From Aquificaceae bacterium (GTDB lineage Bacteria; Aquificota; Aquificia; Aquificales; Aquificaceae): a DNA stretch of 12,911 nt. The stretch lies in the NCBI GenBank assembly GCA_015490105.1, contig WFYK01000213.1, positions 1 through 12,911 of the forward strand, written 5' to 3'. Position numbers and translations under genes: made by a program. This document shows positions 1 to 6,459 of the stretch, in pieces. Within the stretch, counting starts at the first letter, position 1, and each line of letters begins with the position of its first letter. Under the pieces are notes generated by a model. The model was not told the origin of the DNA, made no database searches, and saw only the letters and a list, made by a program, of their open reading frames with translations.

Positions 1-13
1 AAATATAACCCCA

Positions 14-460
14 CTACAATAGTCCTTCCTTCTTCAGTAACTCCCTCAGCTCTTCGTCTGTTTTTGCTCTCTCCCTGAGGACATTTAATAGTCTCCTCAG
101 CTTTTCTGGTTTTGTTTCCCTCTCAAGCTCCTCAATCGTTTGCCTCTTTGCCTCCCTGATTATAGTCCTCCTGTCCCACCAAGCGAAGCCTATAACCGCA
201 CCAACTAAGGCTATCTGTCCCGCAAATACACCCACCATTATGCTTACAAGCCTGTCCAGCTCTCTATTTACCTGCTCAAACCTCTTGTTCATGTCCTCTC
301 TCAGCTCTTTGAACCTTTTGTCGGTTTGCTCCATAGAAACCTTCAGTGTTGCCTCAAGCCTTATCAGTCTTTCCCTATCCTCTTGAGTAAAACCTACTTC
401 TTTGGAAAATGAAAGATTTGCAAAAAGCAAAAGACCTATGATTAGAGCTTTTATCCGCAT
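14..460 (-). CDS. Signal-peptide/coiled-coil membrane protein of unknown function
   Basis: I do not recognise a named family. The 148-residue protein begins with a hydrophobic segment (about residues 4-18) that looks like a signal peptide or first membrane anchor. A charged helical stretch with heptad-like repeats follows (about 25-70, with phrases such as KRFKEL and KRFEQV), so a coiled coil is likely. A clear membrane helix lies at about 71-94, followed by WWDRR and a very charged, helical C-terminus (about 98-148). Small proteins of this layout are common in Aquificales and other thermophiles, but I know of no function for them. It lies 19 nt downstream of feoB on the same strand and could be read from the feo promoter. 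No good Shine-Dalgarno is visible before the ATG; the leader is AT-rich (TATATTTAAAACT). Existence as a gene is fairly secure; function is unknown. Confidence 0.72.
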   Translation of the reverse strand: MRIKALIIGLLLFANLSFSKEVGFTQEDRERLIRLEATLKVSMEQTDKRFKELREDMNKRFEQVNRELDRLVSIMVGVFAGQIALVGAVIGFAWWDRRTIIREAKRQTIEELERETKPEKLRRLLNVLRERAKTDEELRELLKKEGLL

Positions 461-479
461 AGTTTTAAATATAGCGATT

Positions 480-2525
480 TTATCCAGTTAACCGCGAGAG
501 CAGGTTGTAAGAGATAAGGGCGGTAATCCAGGCAACCGCAAAACTGTAACCCAGGAAAGCAATAGCACCTTTTAATCCTATTTCCCTCGACATCACCGCG
601 AAGGTTCCGAGGCATGATGTGTATATCAGTATAAAGATCATAAAAGATAGTGCAGAGGCGGGGTTAAAGTCCTTAGCTATCAAGGATTTTAGATCTTCCT
701 CTTGTTCTTCCTCCACTTCCAAAGAAACTATGCCCAAGCTAAGCAGTGACGAAAAGGCATCCTCAGTAGCGTTTAACAGATTAACCCCCTGATTAAACAG
801 GGCTCGCTTGAAATTAAATTCCTCCACCTCTTCGGTTATACCTTCCGCGGACATATAAATCGTTCCCATGGAACTTATAGCGATTTCACGAGCCAAGAAA
901 GCGGGAATTAGAGAGGTGGTAGCTTTCCAATTGTCAATACCTACAGGTTCGAATACGTGAACGAGGGCTTTCCCTATTTTTCCAGCAATGCTCTCAGAAG
1001 GATTTTTTACTCCGGGAGGCAAATTCAAAAGGAGCCAAACTACTATGGAAGCCCCGAATATGAGTGTGCCTGCCCTATAGAGGAAGTCTTTCACGTGCGC
1101 CCACGTTATGGTAAACACCGTTTTCATAGAGGGAAACCTGTAGGGAGGAAGTTCCATAACGAAGTGAAGAGGCCCTTCTTTCACAAGAACTTTGCGAAGT
1201 ATAAGTGCGGTAAAGACAGCGATGAATATTCCTATTACATACATTGCTGTTATAACTAAAGCAGGGTTTTCCCTAAAGAAGATGGAAACGAAAAAGGAAA
1301 AAACTACGAGCCTTGCAGGACAGCTCATAAAAGGGATCATCGCTATCACAAGGAGCTTGTCTCTGGGGTTTTCGATAGTTCTCGTTGCCACGATCGCGGG
1401 AACGTTACAACCAAAGCCGAGGATCAAAGGGATTACACTTTTCCCGTGAAGACCTATCTTGTGCATGAACCTATCCATTAAGAAGGCTACCCTCGGAATG
1501 TAGCCCGACATTTCCAAGAAGGTGATGAGGAAGTAAAGGCTACCTATGAGCGGGACAAAGGTGATCACAAAACCAACTCCTCCCACCAGCGCTTCTGAGA
1601 AAAATCTGACAAACCATTCAGGAAACGAAAGAGCCTTTAGAACTTCCAAGCTCAGCGGGGAAAGGAAATCATTTATAAATCCGTCTAACCAATCTACGAA
1701 GGGGGAGGAAAAGTCGAACGCTAATTTAAAAGTAATGTATATGATCCCTATAAAAATGGGGATCCCAAAGAGGGGGTGCAGAACTATCTTGTCCAACGCA
1801 TCGGTAAGATCCCTACCTTGATCCCCTCTTAGTCTTACAACCTCCTTAGCAAGACCGTGGGCAAAGGCAAATCTGTCGTCCCTTACTTTCTCATATAAAT
1901 CGGGTTTCTCTCTTAAAAGCTCTTTTATCAGATCGTGTTTCGTAGCTGTAGGGTTTTTCTGAGATAGTTCCTTTAGCAGGTCTTCTACTTCCGCGGAGTA
2001 TCTAACCTCCTTTGGGGTTTTCCCTTCGCTGAAGGCCCTTATCACCGCTTCTACCAGTTCCTTTACACCCTTTCCGCTTTTACCTACTGTGGTCACCACT
2101 TCAACACCGAGAAGTTCGGAAAGTTTTTTAATGTCTACCTCCACTCCAACCTTCTGTGCCTCATCCCACATATTGAGAGCTATTACCGTGGGGATGCGAA
2201 ACTCCAACAACTCTGTGGTTAAAAGTAGAGCCCTTTCGATGCTCGGAGTTTCGATAACGTTCACGATAACATCCGGTTTTTCCTCCTCAAGGAACTTTAC
2301 CGCTATTTTTTCGTCTTCCGATAAAGGATCGAGCGTGTAGATGCCGGGAAGGTCAACGAAGTGAAGGATGTAATCTCCTACTTCAACTATTGCCTCCCTC
2401 TTCTCTACGGTAACTCCGGGCCAGTTCCCCACCTTAAGGGAGGTTCCTGCTATGGCGTTTAAAAGGGTGGTTTTTCCTACGTTAGGGTTTCCCGCAAAGG
2501 CTACCTTTATCTTTTTCTTGCTCAC
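480..2525 (-). CDS. feoB: Ferrous iron transporter FeoB
   Basis: FeoB is the inner-membrane Fe(II) uptake protein with a cytoplasmic G-protein domain. The 681-residue product shows G1 GNPNVGKT (12-19), the G2 Thr in GVTVEK (about 39), G3 DLPG (58-61) and G4 NMWD (118-121). The G5 region (about 146-153, VGKSGKG) departs from the usual SAxxGxG form. After a helical linker the membrane part has the two gate motifs: GFGCNVPA with Cys373 and YTSCLGT with Cys638, plus SCPARL (401-406). The start is GTG: the P-loop begins at residue 12, no in-frame ATG lies upstream, and an in-frame stop is nearby. feoA ends 17 nt upstream, so the two are co-transcribed. A small hairpin around the feoA stop and the feoB leader could couple translation. 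Length is a little shorter than E. coli FeoB but normal for thermophiles. Confidence 0.97.
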   Translation of the reverse strand: MSKKKIKVAFAGNPNVGKTTLLNAIAGTSLKVGNWPGVTVEKREAIVEVGDYILHFVDLPGIYTLDPLSEDEKIAVKFLEEEKPDVIVNVIETPSIERALLLTTELLEFRIPTVIALNMWDEAQKVGVEVDIKKLSELLGVEVVTTVGKSGKGVKELVEAVIRAFSEGKTPKEVRYSAEVEDLLKELSQKNPTATKHDLIKELLREKPDLYEKVRDDRFAFAHGLAKEVVRLRGDQGRDLTDALDKIVLHPLFGIPIFIGIIYITFKLAFDFSSPFVDWLDGFINDFLSPLSLEVLKALSFPEWFVRFFSEALVGGVGFVITFVPLIGSLYFLITFLEMSGYIPRVAFLMDRFMHKIGLHGKSVIPLILGFGCNVPAIVATRTIENPRDKLLVIAMIPFMSCPARLVVFSFFVSIFFRENPALVITAMYVIGIFIAVFTALILRKVLVKEGPLHFVMELPPYRFPSMKTVFTITWAHVKDFLYRAGTLIFGASIVVWLLLNLPPGVKNPSESIAGKIGKALVHVFEPVGIDNWKATTSLIPAFLAREIAISSMGTIYMSAEGITEEVEEFNFKRALFNQGVNLLNATEDAFSSLLSLGIVSLEVEEEQEEDLKSLIAKDFNPASALSFMIFILIYTSCLGTFAVMSREIGLKGAIAFLGYSFAVAWITALISYNLLSRLTG

Positions 2526-2530
2526 GAATT

Positions 2531-2545
2531 TGAGACCTGATCTCA
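2531..2545 (-). other. Small inverted repeat over the feoA stop and feoB leader
   Basis: On the coding strand the sequence reads TGAGA-TCAGG-TCTCA: 5-bp arms with a 5-nt loop. The first TGA of the left arm is the feoA stop codon. The only Shine-Dalgarno-like bases before the feoB GTG (AGG) sit in the loop, about 10 nt from the start. A ribosome finishing feoA would open the hairpin, so translational coupling is possible. The stem is short, and at high growth temperature it may be weak. Confidence 0.35.
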
Positions 2546-2764
2546 GTTATTAGAGACTTCTATATGGCTGGCCACATCCTCGTCGATGATCAGCCTAAAG
2601 TTATCGAGCTTTATAAGAAGCGCCCTTCCATTTTTTAAAAGGACCTTCCCTCTTCTTCCTTCCCTTAATCCCATAGCGTGTAATCTTTTCATGACACCGT
2701 CCTTGGCGTTAGCAAACCCTTTAATCATAAACTCTTCTCCGGGGGAGAGGGCTGAGATGTTCAT
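2543..2764 (-). CDS. feoA: FeoA, SH3-like accessory protein of ferrous iron uptake
   Basis: FeoA is a small cytoplasmic SH3-like protein that partners FeoB in Fe(II) uptake. The 73-residue product has the usual layout: an N-terminal LSPGEEFMIKGF strand region, the conserved HAMGLREG turn (about residues 29-36, MRLxxMGLxxG type), a VLLKNGRALLIKLDN strand pair, and a terminal region ending in the typical D-x-x-x-A-x-x-I pattern. A strong Shine-Dalgarno AAGGAGGT (2771-2778) stands 6 nt before the ATG and fixes the start. It is the first gene of the leftward feo unit, read from the promoter in the gap shared with norC. FeoA and FeoB are separate proteins here, and no feoC-like gene is seen between or after them. 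Confidence 0.95.
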   Translation of the reverse strand: MNISALSPGEEFMIKGFANAKDGVMKRLHAMGLREGRRGKVLLKNGRALLIKLDNFRLIIDEDVASHIEVSNN

Positions 2765-2780
2765 CCTTTCACCTCCTTAC

Positions 2781-2801
2781 TGATATTAAGATACAATCTC
2801 A
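2781..2801. promoter_or_regulatory. Fur-box-like operator over the feoAB -10
   Basis: A 21-bp imperfect palindrome overlaps the feoA -10 and start site. Its arms are TGATATT and AATCTCA (6 of 7 paired) with a 7-bp centre. Compared by eye with the classical 21-bp Fur consensus (GATAAT-repeat type) I count 14 matches of 21. Position and neighbouring genes fit iron repression. The match is partial and the region is AT-rich, so this stays a candidate. Confidence 0.42.
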
Positions 2802-2816
2802 AAATCTCTTTGTCAA
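2788..2816 (-). promoter_or_regulatory. Sigma-70-type promoter of feoAB
   Basis: Read on the minus strand, a perfect -35 TTGACA (2811-2816) is followed by a 17-nt spacer and -10 TATCTT (2788-2793, 4/6 to TATAAT). Transcription would start near 2781, leaving about 17 nt of leader that holds the feoA Shine-Dalgarno. Spacing and -35 match are ideal for a housekeeping promoter. Confidence 0.72.
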
Positions 2817-2842
2817 GTTCGAATTCTTACCGTTGCTCCTAT

Positions 2843-2858
2843 GTAAGTTAACGCTTAC
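2843..2858. promoter_or_regulatory. Inverted repeat upstream of norC
   Basis: The sequence GTAAG-TTAACG-CTTAC is a 5-bp-arm inverted repeat lying 24 nt before the norC ATG. Another CTTAC lies at 2826-2830, so the gap holds three copies of the half-site. A protein-binding site for nor control is possible. I find no convincing -35/-10 pair for norC: TATAAG at 2861 is too close to the Shine-Dalgarno. Confidence 0.28.
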
Positions 2859-2882
2859 TTTATAAGGTAGGAGGGGTTAGCT

Positions 2883-3569
2883 ATGAAAGACTTCAGCTGG
2901 CTTGAAGTAACTGTAGCCTCCTTGCTTTTCATCTTGGTTATCGGTTCCCTCTGGACGAGGGGGAGAAATTGGCTGGATCCTGTATTTTGGAAACGCTTCG
3001 CTATCGTCGGATCTCTTGTTATGTTTACTTTTCTATGGATCCTCACCTTTGACACTCTCTCTAAAACGAGGATAGGAACGGATAGGGTTCCTTCTCCGGA
3101 CGTCATCAACTACAAGATAACCTACGAATACGATCCTCAAAAAGGCTACTATATGCCCGTTATACACAAGGACAAAAAAGAGCCCCTCTTTGGTAAGGAA
3201 GTAAGTCCTCAAGAGGCAATGGAGCTCATAATCAAAGGGAAACTCGTTATTCAAAGCAGAGCTTGTATGAACTGTCATACTCTCCTCGGCAACGGCGCTT
3301 ACTACGCTCCCGACTTAACTAAAGCTTGGCTCGATCCCAAGTGGGAGAAGATCATGATTCCCGCAACCGAGTCTGAAACTAAAGAGGAGGCTATGGTTAA
3401 GTTCTTGATGAATCCGGAGAAATACGCTACTTGGACCCGACGAATGCCGAACTTGAATCTCTCCGAGGAAGAAGCCAAAGCGGTCGTTGCTTATCTCAAG
3501 TGGATGTCCGCAATAAATACCAACGGATTCCCCGATCACTTCGGGGAGTCTAAGCTCGCCAAGTTTTAA
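2883..3569 (+). CDS. norC: Nitric oxide reductase cytochrome c subunit NorC (two-helix form)
   Basis: NorC is the membrane-anchored cytochrome c that passes electrons to NorB for reduction of 2 NO to N2O. The heme c site is CMNCH (residues 128-132) within the NorC-typical context RACMNCHTLLGNGAYYAPDL; the probable axial Met is Met188 in RRMPNLNL. At 228 residues it is longer than the usual form of about 150, because the N-terminus has two hydrophobic helices (about 8-24 and 38-58) instead of one, joined by a charged loop (TRGRNWLDPVFWKR). A Shine-Dalgarno AGGAGGGG (2869-2876) lies 6 nt before the ATG. The gene opens the rightward nor operon, and norB follows after 12 nt. A strong stem-loop sits in its last codons. 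Identity is sure from the heme context and the neighbouring norB. Confidence 0.95.
   Translation: MKDFSWLEVTVASLLFILVIGSLWTRGRNWLDPVFWKRFAIVGSLVMFTFLWILTFDTLSKTRIGTDRVPSPDVINYKITYEYDPQKGYYMPVIHKDKKEPLFGKEVSPQEAMELIIKGKLVIQSRACMNCHTLLGNGAYYAPDLTKAWLDPKWEKIMIPATESETKEEAMVKFLMNPEKYATWTRRMPNLNLSEEEAKAVVAYLKWMSAINTNGFPDHFGESKLAKF
3526..3550 (+). other. Strong stem-loop in the 3' end of norC
   Basis: The coding strand can fold into a 10-bp stem: GATTCCCCGA (3526-3535) pairs with TCGGGGAGTC (3541-3550) with one G-U pair, around the 5-nt loop TCACT. It ends 17 nt before the norC stop codon and just upstream of the norB Shine-Dalgarno. No T-run follows, so it is not a classical terminator. A role in mRNA stability or NorC/NorB ratio is an inference. 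Confidence 0.5.
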
Positions 3570-3581
3570 GGAGGTGTTGCT

Positions 3582-5024
3582 ATGGAAGCGCTTCTCAAAC
3601 GTATTTGGGGAGACATTAGTTCTCTTCCAGAAAGCAGAAAAATTGCTCTCATGTATTGGACAGTAGCGATCGTGTTGTTCGGTGCACAGCTTATTTTCGG
3701 CTTGATCGCAGCGATCCAGTATGTGAACCCGGACTTTCTCTTTGATGTCTTGCCTTTCAACATAGCCCGTATGCTTCACATCAACGCCATGGTGGTCTGG
3801 CTGATCATGGGCTTCATAGGAGGCATATACTGGTTACTTCCTGACGAAACAGGGACAGATGTTGTAGGGGCCTCGCTCGGAAAGATAGCTTTTTACCTTC
3901 TGACGGGAGCGGTAAGTGTAGTTGTCCTGGTTTACATACTTGTTCAAACAGGAAAAGGTGAGTTCTTCACTATATGGTTCATAAACGAGGGTAGAGAATA
4001 CATAGAGGCTCCGAGATGGGCGGATATAGGCATAGTTGCGGTTATGGGAATTATCTACTTTAACGTCTTGGCAACCGTTTTGAAGTCTAAGAGAATAACC
4101 GGACTTCTCGGGGTTTTGCTTGTAGATCTGATCGCACTCGCCGGTCTATATATGGCAGGGATGTTCTTTACCCCCAACATAACCCTCGACCAGTTCTGGT
4201 GGTGGTGGGTAGTCCACCTCTGGGTGGAAGCAACGTGGGAAGTTTTGGTCGGCGTTTTGATGGGATGGGCTCTCATGCACGTTCTCGGAACACCGAGGAG
4301 GATCGTTGAAGGGTGGCTTTATTTAGAAGTTCTCCTCGTATTCGGAACGGGTATCTTAGGTTTAGGCCACCACTACTATTGGATAGGAACTCCCGAATAC
4401 TGGCTCGGAATAGGAGGTTTCTTCTCCTCTTTAGAACCCATTCCTTTGGTAGCTATGATAGTTCATGCGGTTTACGATGCGGGTATGCATAAACTTCATA
4501 CTGTAAACAGACCCGCTCTCTTCTTCATATTCCTTCAGGCCTTCGGCAATTTCTTCGGTGCAGGTGTTTGGGGTTTTATGCACACGCTACCTCAGATAAA
4601 CCTTTACTCTCATGGCACTCAAATGGCAGCTTCCCACGGGCACTTAGCCTTTTTCGGAGCATACGTTGCTACGAACCTTGTCCTCATTTACATAGCCCTG
4701 CAGCAAATAAGATCCCCCGAAGGTCCTATCCTTGACAGCAGGACTTGGAAGATAGCTTACGTAGGAATGATAGCCTCTATGGTGGGAATGGTAGGAGCTC
4801 TCTTAGTTGCCGGCTTTGCACAAACATTCTTTGAAAGAGCAGTGGGAGGCTCCACTTGGCAAGACTACATCCTTACCCAAATGCATCCCTGGGTAAAGAT
4901 ACCTATGTTTTGGAGATTGGGCTTCGGAGTCTTGTTCTTCCTCTTCTATCTGGTTCTCGTTTACGACATCCTGACCATAGGAAGGAAAGCTAAAGAGCCC
5001 TCTGTGGAGGTAAAGCCCGCATGA
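3582..5024 (+). CDS. norB: Nitric oxide reductase catalytic subunit NorB
   Basis: NorB is the heme-copper-oxidase-superfamily subunit that reduces NO to N2O in the membrane. The 480-residue, roughly 12-helix protein keeps all expected ligands: His66 (LHIN) and His354 for low-spin heme b, His352 (SHGHL) for heme b3, and FeB ligands His212 (VVHLW), His263 and His264 (GHHYY), with the NOR-specific Glu216 (VEATW). A second conserved Glu is at 285 (SSLEPIPL). It has no long quinol-oxidase-type N-terminal extension, so with norC upstream this is the cytochrome-c-dependent type (cNOR). A perfect Shine-Dalgarno AAGGAGGTG (3568-3576) overlaps the norC stop. The next gene overlaps the norB stop by 4 nt. 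Confidence 0.98.
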   Translation: MEALLKRIWGDISSLPESRKIALMYWTVAIVLFGAQLIFGLIAAIQYVNPDFLFDVLPFNIARMLHINAMVVWLIMGFIGGIYWLLPDETGTDVVGASLGKIAFYLLTGAVSVVVLVYILVQTGKGEFFTIWFINEGREYIEAPRWADIGIVAVMGIIYFNVLATVLKSKRITGLLGVLLVDLIALAGLYMAGMFFTPNITLDQFWWWWVVHLWVEATWEVLVGVLMGWALMHVLGTPRRIVEGWLYLEVLLVFGTGILGLGHHYYWIGTPEYWLGIGGFFSSLEPIPLVAMIVHAVYDAGMHKLHTVNRPALFFIFLQAFGNFFGAGVWGFMHTLPQINLYSHGTQMAASHGHLAFFGAYVATNLVLIYIALQQIRSPEGPILDSRTWKIAYVGMIASMVGMVGALLVAGFAQTFFERAVGGSTWQDYILTQMHPWVKIPMFWRLGFGVLFFLFYLVLVYDILTIGRKAKEPSVEVKPA

Positions 5025-5344
5025 TGAGGGATCCTTACGAAGTTGTGTATATTCTCTTGGCAGGTTTCCTTTACATCCTCTTTGCGGGTCTGTATGCGGG
5101 CTTATACACTTATGCCAGAATGACCAACAGCAGGGTTTCCCTTTTGGGATCCCTGCTCTTTTGTTTTTTGATGGTAGCAAGCGCGGTGCCTCTGGTGAAG
5201 AACTCCCTTTTTGATCCCTTTTGGAAAGGATTAATAAGTATTGCCACCGTCGTTTACACGGTTATACCTTTCGGTATGTGGAAAGTAGTGGTCACTATAG
5301 AAGAACTAAAACACCGAGAAGCGAAGAACTTAAAGGAACGCTAA
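5021..5344 (+). CDS. Small three-helix membrane protein, candidate third NOR subunit (NorH-like)
   Basis: This 107-residue protein has three predicted membrane helices (about 9-31, 40-58, 70-91), short loops (TYARMTNSR, KNSLFDPFWKG) and a charged C-terminal tail. It has no heme or metal motif. The start overlaps the norB stop as ATGA, with GGAGGT (5006-5011) 9 nt upstream; a second ATG follows at once (5024), with worse spacing. The overlap means it is translated together with NorB. A small membrane protein, NorH, is known as a third component in Thermus norCBH operons, and this gene has the same position and character. I cannot confirm homology from sequence alone. Its last 50 bp overlap the end of the opposite-strand gene. 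Confidence 0.8.
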   Translation: MMRDPYEVVYILLAGFLYILFAGLYAGLYTYARMTNSRVSLLGSLLFCFLMVASAVPLVKNSLFDPFWKGLISIATVVYTVIPFGMWKVVVTIEELKHREAKNLKER

Positions 5345-5888
5345 GGTTATCATCTACGGGAAGAGGTAGGGATTCAACGAAGGCGCAGACTAAAGAGAAC
5401 AAGAGGGCAACCTTAAAGTCTAAAAAGATCCACAGAGCAAAAAAGGATCCTAAGAAAAAGGCCAAAGATCCTTCCCACGTCTTCTTGGAATTGTAAAAGA
5501 TAGGATTTTTCCCTATCGTTCTCCCTACGAGTGTAGAAAGTGCATCCCCCACAGCGAGTATAACAACACTTACCACCGCAAGTTTTCCTAACAAAAGAAA
5601 GGAAATAAGAATACCTATGTTCCCCAAAAGTGCTTGAATTGAAGGTCTTTCTAAGTTTTCTTCCCTCTCAAGCTTCTCAATAAGTGGCCAGAAGATCTTT
5701 ACAAAAGGTTCTTTTTTCATAACTACAGCAAAATTCGTTAAGACGACGAAAATCATAAGCACGAGGACAATCGGCGAAGGCAGATACAGGATCAGAGGTA
5801 TCCATAAACTTATGGCTACAAGGTGAAATATTTGACGCTTTATCTCGAGATCACTCCTTGAGAATTTCTTTGACCCTTGAGTAGACAT
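5295..5888 (-). CDS. CTP-dependent dolichol/phytol-kinase-family membrane protein
   Basis: The 197-residue protein belongs to the SEC59/DGK1/VTE5 group of membrane enzymes related to phosphatidate cytidylyltransferase, which use CTP to phosphorylate polyprenols, phytol or diacylglycerol. Family motifs are present in order: GDALSTLVGRTIGK (114-127), KKTWEGS (135-141), VESLP (171-175) and DDNLSVPL (179-186), with about six hydrophobic helices between residues 20 and 197. The natural substrate cannot be told; polyprenol salvage would fit the murF neighbour. ATG at 5888 overlaps the PilZ-domain gene by 38 nt. No ATG, GTG or TTG follows before the conserved EIKRQIFHL start of the family, although AAGGAG at the PilZ stop would suit a start nearer residue 16. 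The 3' end overlaps the nor operon by 50 bp. Confidence 0.85.
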   Translation of the reverse strand: MSTQGSKKFSRSDLEIKRQIFHLVAISLWIPLILYLPSPIVLVLMIFVVLTNFAVVMKKEPFVKIFWPLIEKLEREENLERPSIQALLGNIGILISFLLLGKLAVVSVVILAVGDALSTLVGRTIGKNPIFYNSKKTWEGSLAFFLGSFFALWIFLDFKVALLFSLVCAFVESLPLPVDDNLSVPLSSSLLGVLVLL

Positions 5889-6459
5889 AGAACCTTACCT
5901 TGACCGCATCCGCATCGTCTATAAACATTTCAAAACCTATCTTTGCTCTGTCAGGGGAAATTTCAGTCAGGTTAACAGCCCTTGCGGTTCCCCTCACATG
6001 TTCCGCTTCCGAAGGAAAGATCATCTTAAAAGGTATATCCTTGTGAAGGTATTCATTTACCTCTTCCCTTAAAGGGTTTACCCTTATGGAAAATCCTCCT
6101 TCGGAGACATCCTCAACTTCAACCTCTTTTTCTTTTCCGTCTTCTAAAAAGATTAGCTTTACAGGGTGTATCTCCGAAGGTGGAACGCGCGCCCCTTTTC
6201 TGTCTCCCGCAGGACCTTCAGGGTTTAGAGTAGGCATCGAAAGGACAACGGTCGCATCGCTCTTTCCTATTACTTTGCTCGGAAGTATAAAGGTAGCGTG
6301 CTTTAGGTGAACCCTCTTTCCGAGGATGGCAAATCTGTTGAGGAGAGGCGTATTGGTGATCGTAAGCTTTTCGTCGTTTACCTCGATTATTTTTACATGT
6401 GCGGAGAAGAAAAAGTCCTCTTCAAATATGAATATTTCAGCATCCTTAGGTTTTTTCAT
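5851..6459 (-). CDS. PilZ-domain (c-di-GMP-binding) protein, YcgR-like layout
   Basis: The C-terminal half is a PilZ domain, the receptor module for cyclic di-GMP. Both binding motifs are intact: RxxxR as Arg87-KGA-Arg91, and D/NxSxxG as Asp117-VSEG-Gly122. The first 80 residues form a separate beta-rich unit (short strands such as SAHVKIIEV, KLTITNT, VHLKHATFIL, ATVVLSMP), comparable to the N-terminal domain of YcgR-type proteins. It has no membrane segment or signal peptide, so it should be cytoplasmic. The ATG lies inside the end of murF (14-nt overlap), with AGGAG about 10 nt upstream. The partner is not visible; YcgR relatives act on flagella or envelope functions, and flgM lies nearby, but that link is inference. 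Confidence 0.85.
   Translation of the reverse strand: MKKPKDAEIFIFEEDFFFSAHVKIIEVNDEKLTITNTPLLNRFAILGKRVHLKHATFILPSKVIGKSDATVVLSMPTLNPEGPAGDRKGARVPPSEIHPVKLIFLEDGKEKEVEVEDVSEGGFSIRVNPLREEVNEYLHKDIPFKMIFPSEAEHVRGTARAVNLTEISPDRAKIGFEMFIDDADAVKVRFYVYSRVKEILKE

Noticed and set aside
2861..2866. TATAAG as the norC -10 element
   Set aside because: It is only 2 nt before the Shine-Dalgarno, so the ribosome site would be lost, and no -35 lies at proper distance.
2821..2882. Sigma-54 promoter for norC (TTGCT at 2833)
   Set aside because: The needed GG 10 nt upstream is missing (bases there are A and T).
3526..3550. Terminator between norC and norB
   Set aside because: The stem-loop has no following T-run and lies inside the norC coding end, with norB clearly in the same operon.
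3315..3779. Minus-strand open frame of 154 codons across norC and norB
   Set aside because: It is antisense to two clear nor genes and has no motif.
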